From DATEUP01 sp041485285 (lineage in GTDB: Archaea > Thermoplasmatota > DTKX01 > DATEUP01): 12,082 nucleotides of DNA. Each line of letters starts with the position of its first letter. Positions within the stretch are counted from its first letter, which is position 1. A model generated the notes under the pieces. That model was not told the DNA's origin and did no database searches. It saw nothing but the letters and a program-made list of their open reading frames with translations. Made by a program: the position numbers and the translations under genes. The stretch covers positions 1-12,082 of the forward strand of contig JBGPJF010000069.1 of assembly GCA_041485285.1 (NCBI GenBank), in the 5' to 3' direction. This document shows, one piece after another, positions 1-6,707 of this stretch.

Positions 1-167
1 AGGTCGGGGGAAAACCCGGCGTATGTGAGCAGGAAGTCCGCGCCGTAGTTGTCGGGCTGGGCGTCGGAGAGGTCGATGGCGCCGTCGGACGAGAGGATGA
101 GGTGAGCGGAGAGGAGGCGCTCCGCGGAGGAGGCCTTCTGGGCGGGAGAAGGTCGGGTGCGAGGCAT
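1..167 (-). CDS. Partial unrecognised protein, N-terminal part only
   Basis: An open frame reads from an ATG at 165-167 on the minus strand to the left edge without a stop, giving about 55 residues. It begins MPRTRPSPAQ and continues with a helical-looking stretch (AERLLSAHLILSSDG) and then DNYGADFLLTYAGFSPD. Third codon positions are almost all G or C, as in the confirmed genes nearby, which supports real coding. I do not recognise the family. There is no signal peptide or membrane segment in the visible part. The gene is divergent from the C25 protease gene, with 119 bases between the two starts; I see no convincing TATA box for this gene. The frame stays open upstream of the ATG, so an earlier start is possible, though no better codon is obvious. 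Confidence 0.5.
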   Translation of the reverse strand, partial: MPRTRPSPAQKASSAERLLSAHLILSSDGAIDLSDAQPDNYGADFLLTYAGFSPD

Positions 168-254
168 TGGAGTGGCCGTGCCCCCATCGAGCCCGCGGCA
201 GATGAAGCCCGCCCGGGGGAGGAACCGCGAAACGTTCAGGGCCCGTTCGGCACC

Positions 255-262
255 TTTTATGT
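255..262 (+). promoter_or_regulatory. TATA-like box for the C25 protease gene
   Basis: TTTTATGT stands out in otherwise GC-rich DNA, with its centre about 29 bases before the ATG at 287. With the usual archaeal distance of about 25-27 bases to the transcription start, the transcript would have a leader of only a few bases. No Shine-Dalgarno sequence precedes the ATG, consistent with leaderless or near-leaderless translation. Confidence 0.5.
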
Positions 263-286
263 AGCCTGGTAGGGGTCGAAACGGCG

Positions 287-3200
287 ATGCGATCGAGCAA
301 GGCGTTGGCGGCGCTCTTGGCGCTTACGATGGCAGTGCCCCTCCAGGTGGCTTTGGTTGCCGCGCCGGCGGGTGCCGCGCCGGTGCCGCTTGCCGTCACG
401 ATCAACGGGACGCAGTTTGCAGGGACGCAGTACCTCATCGTAACGCCGGCCGCCTACGCCCCCGTCATGCAGTCCATCGCCGATTGGAAAACGCAGAAGG
501 GAGTCCCCGCGCGCGTTGCAAACCTCGAGGACATCGAGGCCTCGTACCCCGGGCGCGACGGCGCGGAGAAAATCCACGAGTTCCTGCAGGATGTCTACTT
601 CAACGGCACCCCTCGAACTCTCAAGTATGTGGTGCTCGGCGGGGGCTCGGCGCTGGTGCCGACCCGCTACCTCTACACCCACGGCGGTTCGGTCACGACT
701 TACACGAACAACTTCACGCTGTCCGATGTGTACTACGCGGGCCTTAGCAACGATTGGGACTCCAACGGCGACGGGAACTACGGCGAGTATGGAGAGGAGG
801 ATTGGGACGCGGAGGTGTATGTGGGCCGCTTGCCGTTCAATTCGCTAGCCGATGCCGGCTACATGCGCGACAACATCCTGTCGTACGAGAAGGCGCCCTT
901 CGTCGGGTCGTGGATGCAGAGCGCCGCCGCGTTCGCATCCGTGATGGACCCGCCCAACGATGCGGCGACGTACTTCTCGTGGGAGGACAACGCCATCCGC
1001 CCCGTGTGGGACACGCAGGCATACATCCCCTCGACGATGACCCTCGACCTGCTTGCTGACTACTACGAACTGGCCGGCGGCAATTACAGCACCGGCCAAG
1101 ACCGCCTTTCATCGGCAAGCGAGATCGGCTCGATCAACGCGGGGAAGAGCGTCGTGATGAGCATCACCCATGGGTGGGTGCCCACGGGCCGCGGGCAGCC
1201 ATCGTACAACGGGACCAATGGCAGCCGCGGCACGCCCCAGTACATCGGGTTCAACGGAATCGTGGCATCGTGGGGCGACGGCCTGACCTACGCGAACGTG
1301 AGCGAATTCACAAACTTCGGCCAGCTGCCCTTCGGGTACTTCTCGTCGTGCATCGTGGGCAACTTCGCGGACCCGACGCTGCCTTCGCTTGCGCGGTTTG
1401 TCGTGCAGAACAACCACGGGTTCATAGGTGTGGTCGTCCCGACGGACGGGACGCTTCGCGGCGAGAACGAGTACGTGTCGGCGAGCATCAGCTACGGCAA
1501 CTGGTGGCAGTCGACCAATTACTGGAAGCATTTCTTCACGGGCACGGACCCCTTCCGCCCGGGCCCGGCGCTTTATGAGGGCATCCGCGACTACTCGGCC
1601 CACGTCGTTGCCGTCGGAAAGGACCCCTCGGACGGCGACTTCCGCAACCAGAAGGCCGTGTACAACCTCCTTGGCGACCCCGAGATCCCGATCTGGACGG
1701 CCGTCGCGCAGAACCTCAACCTCACGCTCCCCGCCCAGGTCTACACAGCCGAGTCGCACTTCCGGGCGACCGTGCGCGACACGCTCGGCCGCCCGATGGC
1801 AGGCGCGACCGTCGCGCTCAAGGGGCCGGGCGTCTACGCGGTGGGGACGGCCGATGCGCTGGGCCGCGTGGACATCGTCATCACGCCGACGGCCACCGGC
1901 ACGCTGCGCGTGACGGCGACCCTGCACAACTTCATCCCGCTTGAGGCGTCGGTGCCGATCCAAACGGCCCCGGCCGACCTTGCAATCTCGCCTGCCAATG
2001 TCTTCCTGCCTTCGCCGGTCCTGCGCACGGGCTACCCCGTCGTCGTCAACTTCACGGTGCGCAATGTAGGCCAAATGGCGGCCGGGGCGGCCGACGCGCG
2101 GGCGACGGCGGCCCCCCCGTCGGGGCTCCCCCAAATCGTCGCGCCCTCGCTGCCGCTCGGCGCGCTTGCGGCGGGCGCCCACGCCGATGCCTCGTTCAAT
2201 TGGACGCCCACCGACGACGGGCTGTGGACGCTCGACGTTATCGCGGACCCGACGAATGCCGTCACCGAATTCGACGAGCTCAACAACGACGCGACCGTGC
2301 CCGTCTACGCTTCCTCGGTGGACCTTGCCTTTGCCGACGGCAGCATCCGCATGAACCCGCCGGGCCAGGTGGCTCCGGGCGGACTCATCGTGGTCACCGG
2401 CAGCATGGCCAACACGGGCCTTGTGCCGCGGTCGTTCCTCGTGGGGTACGAGCTCCTGCGCGGGGACGGCTCGGTGGTGGGCGCCGGGAACACCGTCGTG
2501 TCCACAACGGAGGCCGACTTCACCCTCGAGGTCGCGGCCCCCGAAGCCGGCGTATTCACCCTCCGCCTGATTGCCGACGCCGCCGCGGAAGTGCTCGAAT
2601 TCAACGAAGACAACAACGAGGCGGACTTCCCGGTGCGCGCGGGCGCGGGCCCCACGATTTTCACGCTCCCGCCGGTGCTCGTCGATGAAGACGCGCCGCC
2701 CACGAATGTGGTGGCCGACTTGCGCGGGTTCGTGGCCGACCCCGACACGCCCTTCAGCGAACTCGTGTTCGCGGCAAGTTCCTCGGACGGCCGCCTTGCG
2801 GTGTGGGTGGACGGAGTTGCGCTGGTCGCCCACCCCCAGCTGCATTGGGCGGGAACGGGCACGGTGACGCTCACCGTGAGCGACGGGCGCGAGAGCGCGA
2901 CTTCCACCACCGCGTTCACCGTGCGCGCCGCGGAGAGCCCGCCGGTGGTTGAAGCTCCGGGCCCCCAGTCGGCGCGCGCGGGCGAGCCGTTCGTTTTCCA
3001 GATTGCGGCGAGCGACCCTGACGGTGGGGGGCTCACCTACACCTCCTCGGCCTCCGGGCCCTCGGTGATGCCGTCGCTGCCCATCGACGCCAACGGGAAG
3101 ATCGCATTCGTGCCGCCGCCCGAGATGGCGGGCTCGTGGACATTCACGGTTTTCGTCCGCGACGCCACGAACCGCCAAACAGCGGTGCAATTCCAGATCT

Positions 3201-3607
3201 TCGTCATGCCGGAGAACCACCCGCCCACGCTCGTCGACCTCGGCGTGGTCGAAGTTCGCCGCGGCGCCGGCGTCTCCTTCCGCCTTGCGGCGATCGACCC
3301 CGACGGCGACCCTGTGACCTTCTCGTCGGACTCGACGCGCGCACGCGTATCGGAAGACGGCACCGTCCAGATGGACGCGCTCCAGGTCGACGCGCTGCCC
3401 GAGGGCGAATCCGTGATCCCCATCGCGGTGAGCGACGGGGTCGGCCAGGGGACGGGATTCGTGCGCGTGCACGTGGTGGAGGCTGTCGGCTCCACGGCCC
3501 AGTATGGCGGGGATCTTGGCGTAATGGTCAGCGCGCTTGCGGCCGTGGTCGCGGCAGGCGCGGCGGTGGTGTGGGTCGTGCGGAAGGGGAAGGGCGAGAA
3601 GCGGTAG
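287..3607 (+). CDS. Exported gingipain-type (peptidase C25) cysteine protease with CARDB and Ig-like domains, membrane anchored
   Basis: A 1106-residue secreted protease of clan CD. Residues 1-31 look like a signal peptide (RSSK, hydrophobic core, AGAAP cleavage region). The C25 catalytic domain covers about 45-470. It has the family pattern: YLIVTP near the start, SDVYYAGL then VYVGRLPFN (about 146-186), a probable catalytic His295 in SITHG and Cys355 in YFSSCIVGNF, and NLLGDPEIPIW closing the domain. A carboxypeptidase-regulatory or Big-like repeat follows (485-560), then two CARDB-type domains (about 563-676 and 678-785), each ending in a matched motif (EFDELNND, EFNEDNNE). Cadherin/Ig-like repeats with DPDG/DPDTP motifs cover 790-1065. 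A transmembrane helix (about 1077-1098) and the basic tail RKGKGEKR would anchor it outside the cell. The catalytic domain starts right after the signal peptide, so the long propeptide of bacterial gingipains is absent. Substrate unknown; cell-surface or extracellular protein degradation is inferred. Confidence 0.85.
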   Translation: MRSSKALAALLALTMAVPLQVALVAAPAGAAPVPLAVTINGTQFAGTQYLIVTPAAYAPVMQSIADWKTQKGVPARVANLEDIEASYPGRDGAEKIHEFLQDVYFNGTPRTLKYVVLGGGSALVPTRYLYTHGGSVTTYTNNFTLSDVYYAGLSNDWDSNGDGNYGEYGEEDWDAEVYVGRLPFNSLADAGYMRDNILSYEKAPFVGSWMQSAAAFASVMDPPNDAATYFSWEDNAIRPVWDTQAYIPSTMTLDLLADYYELAGGNYSTGQDRLSSASEIGSINAGKSVVMSITHGWVPTGRGQPSYNGTNGSRGTPQYIGFNGIVASWGDGLTYANVSEFTNFGQLPFGYFSSCIVGNFADPTLPSLARFVVQNNHGFIGVVVPTDGTLRGENEYVSASISYGNWWQSTNYWKHFFTGTDPFRPGPALYEGIRDYSAHVVAVGKDPSDGDFRNQKAVYNLLGDPEIPIWTAVAQNLNLTLPAQVYTAESHFRATVRDTLGRPMAGATVALKGPGVYAVGTADALGRVDIVITPTATGTLRVTATLHNFIPLEASVPIQTAPADLAISPANVFLPSPVLRTGYPVVVNFTVRNVGQMAAGAADARATAAPPSGLPQIVAPSLPLGALAAGAHADASFNWTPTDDGLWTLDVIADPTNAVTEFDELNNDATVPVYASSVDLAFADGSIRMNPPGQVAPGGLIVVTGSMANTGLVPRSFLVGYELLRGDGSVVGAGNTVVSTTEADFTLEVAAPEAGVFTLRLIADAAAEVLEFNEDNNEADFPVRAGAGPTIFTLPPVLVDEDAPPTNVVADLRGFVADPDTPFSELVFAASSSDGRLAVWVDGVALVAHPQLHWAGTGTVTLTVSDGRESATSTTAFTVRAAESPPVVEAPGPQSARAGEPFVFQIAASDPDGGGLTYTSSASGPSVMPSLPIDANGKIAFVPPPEMAGSWTFTVFVRDATNRQTAVQFQIFVMPENHPPTLVDLGVVEVRRGAGVSFRLAAIDPDGDPVTFSSDSTRARVSEDGTVQMDALQVDALPEGESVIPIAVSDGVGQGTGFVRVHVVEAVGSTAQYGGDLGVMVSALAAVVAAGAAVVWVVRKGKGEKR

Positions 3608-4100
3608 CGCGGGGACCCTCGCCCCGAGGCGGTGGCCCCACGGGCGCCCACGTGCCACCGTGGAACCCGCGACGGCGCTGCAGCCCGAAGCGGTCGAGCC
3701 AATCCTGAAAGCGCACCTCGAATTCCCGAAACAGGGGTACGCGGCCGAGGATCGCGGTGGTCAGCCCTACGTCCTCCAAGGGGACGGCACATTCGACGTT
3801 TGGAAAGTCCAGGACGCCGTAATTGGTTTGGATGCGCAGGTCGACGATCGCCGTTCGTGCGCGGACAATTGCCCCAAAGACCTCGAAAGCCTCCGTGTCG
3901 TTTGACAAGGAGCAGCCGAGGGCAGCGGCAATCGAGCCAGGAACACAGGTCGTTTCGGAGCCTGAGTCCACGAGCCCGTACGCCGGAAGGCGATTTCCTT
4001 CCGTTCCGAGGAGGATGGGCAAGTACGGCGCAGGGCGCCGTTCGGCGGCGCCGACCTCCACGGATTCGTACCTGAACCAGTCGATGGCCGTGGGTTTCAC
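3528..4100 (-). CDS. Retropepsin-like aspartic protease
   Basis: A 190-residue frame starting at GTG (4098-4100). The active-site motif is D45-S-G inside GLVDSGSETTCVP, followed by a helix (GSIAAALGC) as in single-domain retroviral-type proteases, which work as dimers. A second family feature is AILGRVPLFREFEVRFQ (116-131), the usual end of such domains. No signal peptide, so probably cytoplasmic. The start overlaps the stop of the DUF5678-like gene as GTGA, so the two should be translationally coupled. The domain appears complete by about residue 143. The remaining 47 residues are Pro/Arg-rich, and the last 80 bases are antisense to the end of the C25 gene, so this tail may come from loss of an earlier stop. 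Fold and motif are clear; substrate is unknown. Confidence 0.72.
   Translation of the reverse strand: MKPTAIDWFRYESVEVGAAERRPAPYLPILLGTEGNRLPAYGLVDSGSETTCVPGSIAAALGCSLSNDTEAFEVFGAIVRARTAIVDLRIQTNYGVLDFPNVECAVPLEDVGLTTAILGRVPLFREFEVRFQDWLDRFGLQRRRGFHGGTWAPVGPPPRGEGPRATASRPSPSARPTPPPRLPRPRPQAR
3631..3659. repeat. Inverted repeat between convergent gene ends
   Basis: GGTGGC (3631-3636) pairs with GCCACC (3654-3659), and the spacer contains the palindrome GGGCGCCC (3642-3649). It lies just after the C25 stop and inside the non-conserved tail of the opposing retropepsin frame. It could form a hairpin in transcripts from either strand. No T-tract follows, so a terminator role is unproven, and short hairpins arise easily in DNA this GC-rich. 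Confidence 0.3.
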
Positions 4101-4339
4101 AGGGGGCGCACACCTAGGCGGGGCACGTGCAGAACCGGCGCTTCTTCATGGATCCCTTTCGCCCGAAGCCGGGCAATCAGTTTCTCCAAGTCGAGGTCCG
4201 AGTCGACGATCTCACGGCGGTAGATCGCGACCCACTTATTGGCGTAGCGGATGCCATCGATGGGTCGGCGCGTAGGCGCCGGATGTACGATTTCCTTCAC
4301 GGGGTTCCCTGGCCGCCGTCTTACGCGTTTCGCAGCCAT
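4097..4339 (-). CDS. DUF5678-like small protein, partner of the retropepsin
   Basis: An 80-residue protein starting at ATG (4337-4339). The first 25 residues are basic (AAKRVRRRPGNP). The core (about 29-75) reads YANKWVAIYRREIVDSD, then DLEKLIARLRAKG, then PVLHVPR. This resembles the DUF5678 pattern: a Trp-containing strand stating a 'KWVAI...' segment, a helix of the 'DLEKLLEKLKEKG' type, and a final Val-Pro strand. No enzyme motif is visible. It is the first gene of a two-gene unit: its TGA overlaps the GTG of the aspartic protease by four bases (4097-4100). It lies 61 bases downstream of truD and has its own TATA-like box in that gap, so it is probably transcribed separately from truD. The role is unknown; as protease partner, substrate or regulator is inference from context only. 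Confidence 0.68.
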   Translation of the reverse strand: MAAKRVRRRPGNPVKEIVHPAPTRRPIDGIRYANKWVAIYRREIVDSDLDLEKLIARLRAKGIHEEAPVLHVPRLGVRPL

Positions 4340-4375
4340 ATAAGTTCGAACGAGGGGTCAGTGAAAGCGCCGGGC

Positions 4376-4383
4376 AATAAAGC
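4376..4383 (-). promoter_or_regulatory. TATA-like box for the DUF5678-retropepsin unit
   Basis: Read on the minus strand the sequence is CTTTATTG, an AT-rich island in the 61-base gap after truD. It lies about 40 bases before the ATG at 4339, predicting a leader of roughly a dozen bases. A second AT run (TTATAT) touches the ATG itself but is too close to act as the box. No Shine-Dalgarno sequence is evident. Confidence 0.4.
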
Positions 4384-4400
4384 TGGCGCGCGGGGGCCTG

Positions 4401-5792
4401 TCACGGAGGCGTCTCGGTCGCGGTTTCCCGCGCCCACGCGCTCTCGGGGCGCTTGATGACTTCGCGGAGCACGACGGTGGCGTAGGAGCCGCGCGGCAAC
4501 TCAAACTTCAGCCTAACCGCGGGGCCCCCGCGCACCTCGGCGGCCTCGGCCGCAGCGCCGCCAGCCTTCATCGTGAGCGGCCGGCGCACGCCGTCGGTCG
4601 TGAAGCGCGGCATCGCGGGCAGCACGAAGTCGCTCGCCTTGCGGCCCGCCCCTTCGAGCACCTTGGCCTCGATTTCGCCCATCTCACCGCCCGCGACTTT
4701 GACCGTGGCGCCCGGCACCAGCCCCGTGACGGCCGCCCGGCCGAGGGCAACCTGTCGCGTGACCTTGGCCAAGTTGGCGTCGGTGACCTCGACCGGGTGG
4801 TCCTCGTCGGCGGCCCCGTGTTCGAAGAGCGGCACGACGAGGTCGCCCACGAGGGGCTCGCCGATGGGCATGCCCCGCTCCAGCCGCTGCGAGAGGATGC
4901 GGTTGAAGAGCTCGGATTGGTGCGCGTGCACAAACATGAGCACGAGGTTGCGAGGCAGCGACAGGACGGCGTCGAGCGGCTTGTCAGGGGCGCGCGCGAG
5001 GCCCTCGAGAATCTGGCGTTCGAAGGACAGTTGCGCCGGCATATCGCGCAGGAGCTCGGCGGGCGCCTCGCCCGCGCGGAAGCGGCGGCGGAAAGCCTGC
5101 GCTTCCTCGGACTCGAAGGTGGACGCCGTCCCCACATATTCGCGGGCAGCTCCTTCGAAGTCGCCAGAGACAAGCGCCGCGCCCACGCGGTGCGTGACCG
5201 GGCGCAGGCTTCCAAACCGCTGCGTGCCGTAGTAGTTGGCAAACCCGCCTGCGGCGGCGACCTGCGCGAGTGTTTCGCCGGCAAGCGCAGCGCCCTCCTG
5301 CGCGCTCCCCTCGATCTGCGTGACGGCGATTTCGAACGTGTTGCACGAAAGGTCGCCGAGCGAGAGCGAGCGGGCGGCCCGGTACTGGCGGAGCACCTCG
5401 ATGTCGGGCAGGCGCAGAGGCCGCTCCTCGCCGGAGTAGAGCTTGACCGAGAACCCCTGTGTGGTGACCGCGCGCTTGTCCTTCGTGCCGGCAAACGAGA
5501 CGCGGTTGCGGGAGACATGATATTCGCGCGAGATCCGGCCCACGAGCCGGTTCGTTTCCCAGTTGCGCGCGCGCACCTGGAGCGTAAGGTACGGCCCTCC
5601 CTCCTTTTCCGGCGGCCAGTTCGTGCGTTCCTCGACAACGAAGTCCTCGGGCTCCGCCTTCAGGCGCCCGCCGGTCCCTGCGGTGGAAGTCGTGTAAAAC
5701 TGGATGCCGATGGCCGCCTCTTCAGGAGGCGAAGCCTGCAGGGAAGCCTTCGCGGGGTTCCCCCCCTTTTGCGCCGCGCGAAAGGCCCGCAA
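4401..5792 (-). CDS. truD: tRNA pseudouridine(13) synthase TruD
   Basis: Converts uridine 13 of tRNAs to pseudouridine; cytoplasmic, no cofactor. The 463-residue product has the TruD signatures in order: GGRLKAEPEDFVVEE (41-55), the catalytic motif SFAGTKDKRAVTTQ with Asp105, and NYYGTQRFG (186-194). The insertion domain typical of the archaeal/eukaryotic enzymes lies between, and the C-terminal part contains LPRGSYATVVLREV. The only available start is TTG at 5790-5792, 17 bases after the rpoL stop; there is no in-frame ATG or GTG before the conserved region, which begins near IGIQFY (28-33). The first 27 residues are therefore an extra, low-complexity extension encoded by a palindrome-rich stretch. 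The gene is second in a probable rpoL-truD operon. No separate promoter is seen. Confidence 0.93.
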   Translation of the reverse strand: MRAFRAAQKGGNPAKASLQASPPEEAAIGIQFYTTSTAGTGGRLKAEPEDFVVEERTNWPPEKEGGPYLTLQVRARNWETNRLVGRISREYHVSRNRVSFAGTKDKRAVTTQGFSVKLYSGEERPLRLPDIEVLRQYRAARSLSLGDLSCNTFEIAVTQIEGSAQEGAALAGETLAQVAAAGGFANYYGTQRFGSLRPVTHRVGAALVSGDFEGAAREYVGTASTFESEEAQAFRRRFRAGEAPAELLRDMPAQLSFERQILEGLARAPDKPLDAVLSLPRNLVLMFVHAHQSELFNRILSQRLERGMPIGEPLVGDLVVPLFEHGAADEDHPVEVTDANLAKVTRQVALGRAAVTGLVPGATVKVAGGEMGEIEAKVLEGAGRKASDFVLPAMPRFTTDGVRRPLTMKAGGAAAEAAEVRGGPAVRLKFELPRGSYATVVLREVIKRPESAWARETATETPP

Positions 5793-5797
5793 AGGCG
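5712..5797. repeat. Palindrome-rich segment encoding the TruD N-terminal extension
   Basis: Four inverted repeats lie side by side on the plus strand. CGCCTC/GAGGCG (5715-5720, 5726-5731) has a 5-base loop. GCGAAG/CTTCGC (5729-5734, 5748-5753) follows. GGGGTTCCCC starts at 5754. CCTTTTGCG (5765-5773) pairs with CGCAAAGG (5788-5795) with one bulged base. A direct repeat GAAGCC (5731-5736 and 5743-5748) lies inside. The segment covers most of the first 27 codons of truD and reaches back to its TTG start. It could be an inserted palindromic element, an RNA structure controlling truD translation, or chance in GC-rich DNA. Confidence 0.35.
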
Positions 5798-5809
5798 AGC
5801 CCTGCCGCC

Positions 5810-6088
5810 CTACGGCTCCTTCATCTTCTCGACGGCGGCGAGCGCATCGTCGAGGTCCGAGAGGATTTCCTTGGCCGCCGCGCGCAGCGCGTCCGAGGGC
5901 TTGCCTTCTGATACCTTCACGTAAAGCCGCTTGGCGTCGAACCAGGGGTGCTCCGCGTGGTAGGTGGCGAGCTTGACTTTGGGGTTGCGCAGCAGGGCCG
6001 CGCGCAGGGGCTCGAAGAGGGTCTCGGTCTCCACCGGGATCTCAACTTCGATCGATTCCTTGTCCTCGGAGATCAGTTTGACTTCCAT
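5810..6088 (-). CDS. rpoL: DNA-directed RNA polymerase subunit L (Rpb11-like)
   Basis: Small assembly subunit of archaeal RNA polymerase, equivalent to eukaryotic Rpb11; it pairs with subunit D to form the platform on which the large subunits assemble. The 92-residue product from ATG 6086-6088 has the usual family length. It has the expected layout: an N-terminal strand pair (MEVKLI, SIEVEIPVE), then TLFEPLRAALLRNPKVKLATYHAEHPWFDAKRLYVKV, the helix-strand region with the conserved YxxEHP core, and a C-terminal amphipathic helix (about 65-90). A longer in-frame reading to 6505 exists but its extra N-terminus resembles no RpoL and crosses the promoter. GGGGCT about 7-12 bases upstream may act as ribosome-binding site. 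First gene of the rpoL-truD unit. Confidence 0.9.
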   Translation of the reverse strand: MEVKLISEDKESIEVEIPVETETLFEPLRAALLRNPKVKLATYHAEHPWFDAKRLYVKVSEGKPSDALRAAAKEILSDLDDALAAVEKMKEP

Positions 6089-6126
6089 CGCCGCAGCCCC
6101 TTTACGCCGCTCGCAAGCCCGTACCG

Positions 6127-6138
6127 AATAAATACTTT
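6127..6138 (-). promoter_or_regulatory. TATA-like box for rpoL
   Basis: On the minus strand the sequence is AAAGTATTTATT, the clearest AT-rich box in the window. Its TATTTATT core lies about 40-45 bases before the rpoL ATG at 6088. Transcription would start near 6103-6106, giving a leader of about 15-18 bases that contains the purine-rich GGGGCT. This supports 6088 over longer readings of the gene. Confidence 0.6.
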
Positions 6139-6245
6139 GGGGGGTCGCCGCGCGAGGCTGGCCAGCGCACCGCTGCGGGGCGGCCGCGAGGCGTTCGGGA
6201 AGAGAGACTTCATGACACCCCGCGCTCTTGGAAGCGCGTCGACCC

Positions 6246-6707
6246 ATGAAGCTGCGCAGGGCGCCCAAAGAACCGATCCCGATGCTCGCCGAGCACGAGG
6301 GCCCGATGTATCGGCGTTCGCACCCGTTCCGCGCGTTCGTAATCATGACCATCCCCTTCCTCATTCTCCCGGTCGTCGTGTTCCTGCCGTTCGTCGGGTG
6401 GGTGCTGCTCTTCGTCCTGTTGCCGATTGAATTCGGGCGGATCGGGGGCAAGCGGCTCGCTCGGTCGGACGCGCTCTGGGTTTCGGTGCCTTCGTCGGTG
6501 GCCATATCGACCTATGAGCTGTCGCTCGTGCTCACCGTGCTCGGCTCAATTCCGGGCGGCTCCGTGCAGCTTGACCCGCTGGGGCTCCTGCTAATCCTCG
6601 TGATTTACGGCACCAACGCTTTCTTCTTGTCCGTGGGGGTGCTCTCCACCGCATTCGACCCCAACGAGCCGGTGCCCTCCGAAGGAGAATCGTCGGCGTC
6701 GACCTGA
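6246..6707 (+). CDS. Small multi-pass membrane protein of unknown function
   Basis: From the ATG at 6246 the product has 153 residues; an in-frame TTG at 6228 would add six. The N-terminal 28 residues are polar and basic. Hydrophobic segments follow at about 29-48 and 51-63 (a near-continuous pair, FVIMTIPFLILPVVVF and GWVLLFVLLP), 80-101 and 111-135, so about four membrane passes. The tail is acidic (DPNEPVPSEGESS). I do not recognise a family or any catalytic motif. It is divergent from rpoL with 157 bases between starts, and convergent with the DUF2085 gene, whose coding frame overlaps its last 103 bases on the other strand. The final membrane helix lies within that overlap, so the end of this gene is likely genuine. 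Confidence 0.65.
   Translation: MKLRRAPKEPIPMLAEHEGPMYRRSHPFRAFVIMTIPFLILPVVVFLPFVGWVLLFVLLPIEFGRIGGKRLARSDALWVSVPSSVAISTYELSLVLTVLGSIPGGSVQLDPLGLLLILVIYGTNAFFLSVGVLSTAFDPNEPVPSEGESSAST

Noticed and set aside
1109..3658. Long open frame of 849 codons on the minus strand, opposite the C25 gene
   Set aside because: Its product is Arg/His/Gly-rich with no domain pattern, typical of the antisense shadow of a GC-rich gene. The plus-strand frame has a signal peptide, clear domains and a membrane anchor.
3037..4113. 358-codon minus-strand frame spanning the C25 end and the retropepsin
   Set aside because: It is in a different frame from the recognisable aspartic protease and the DUF5678-like gene, and has no motif; a shadow.
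4797..5924. 375-codon plus-strand frame opposite truD and rpoL
   Set aside because: Antisense to two confidently identified genes, with Arg-rich composition and no domain.
6089..6245. Possible tRNA or small RNA in the rpoL divergent spacer
   Set aside because: No cloverleaf or T-loop motif is seen; the only clear signal is the rpoL TATA-like box.
5810..6505. Long 231-residue version of RpoL
   Set aside because: The extra 139 residues resemble no RpoL, cross a strong TATA-like box and lie antisense to the neighbouring membrane gene; ATG 6088 gives the family length.
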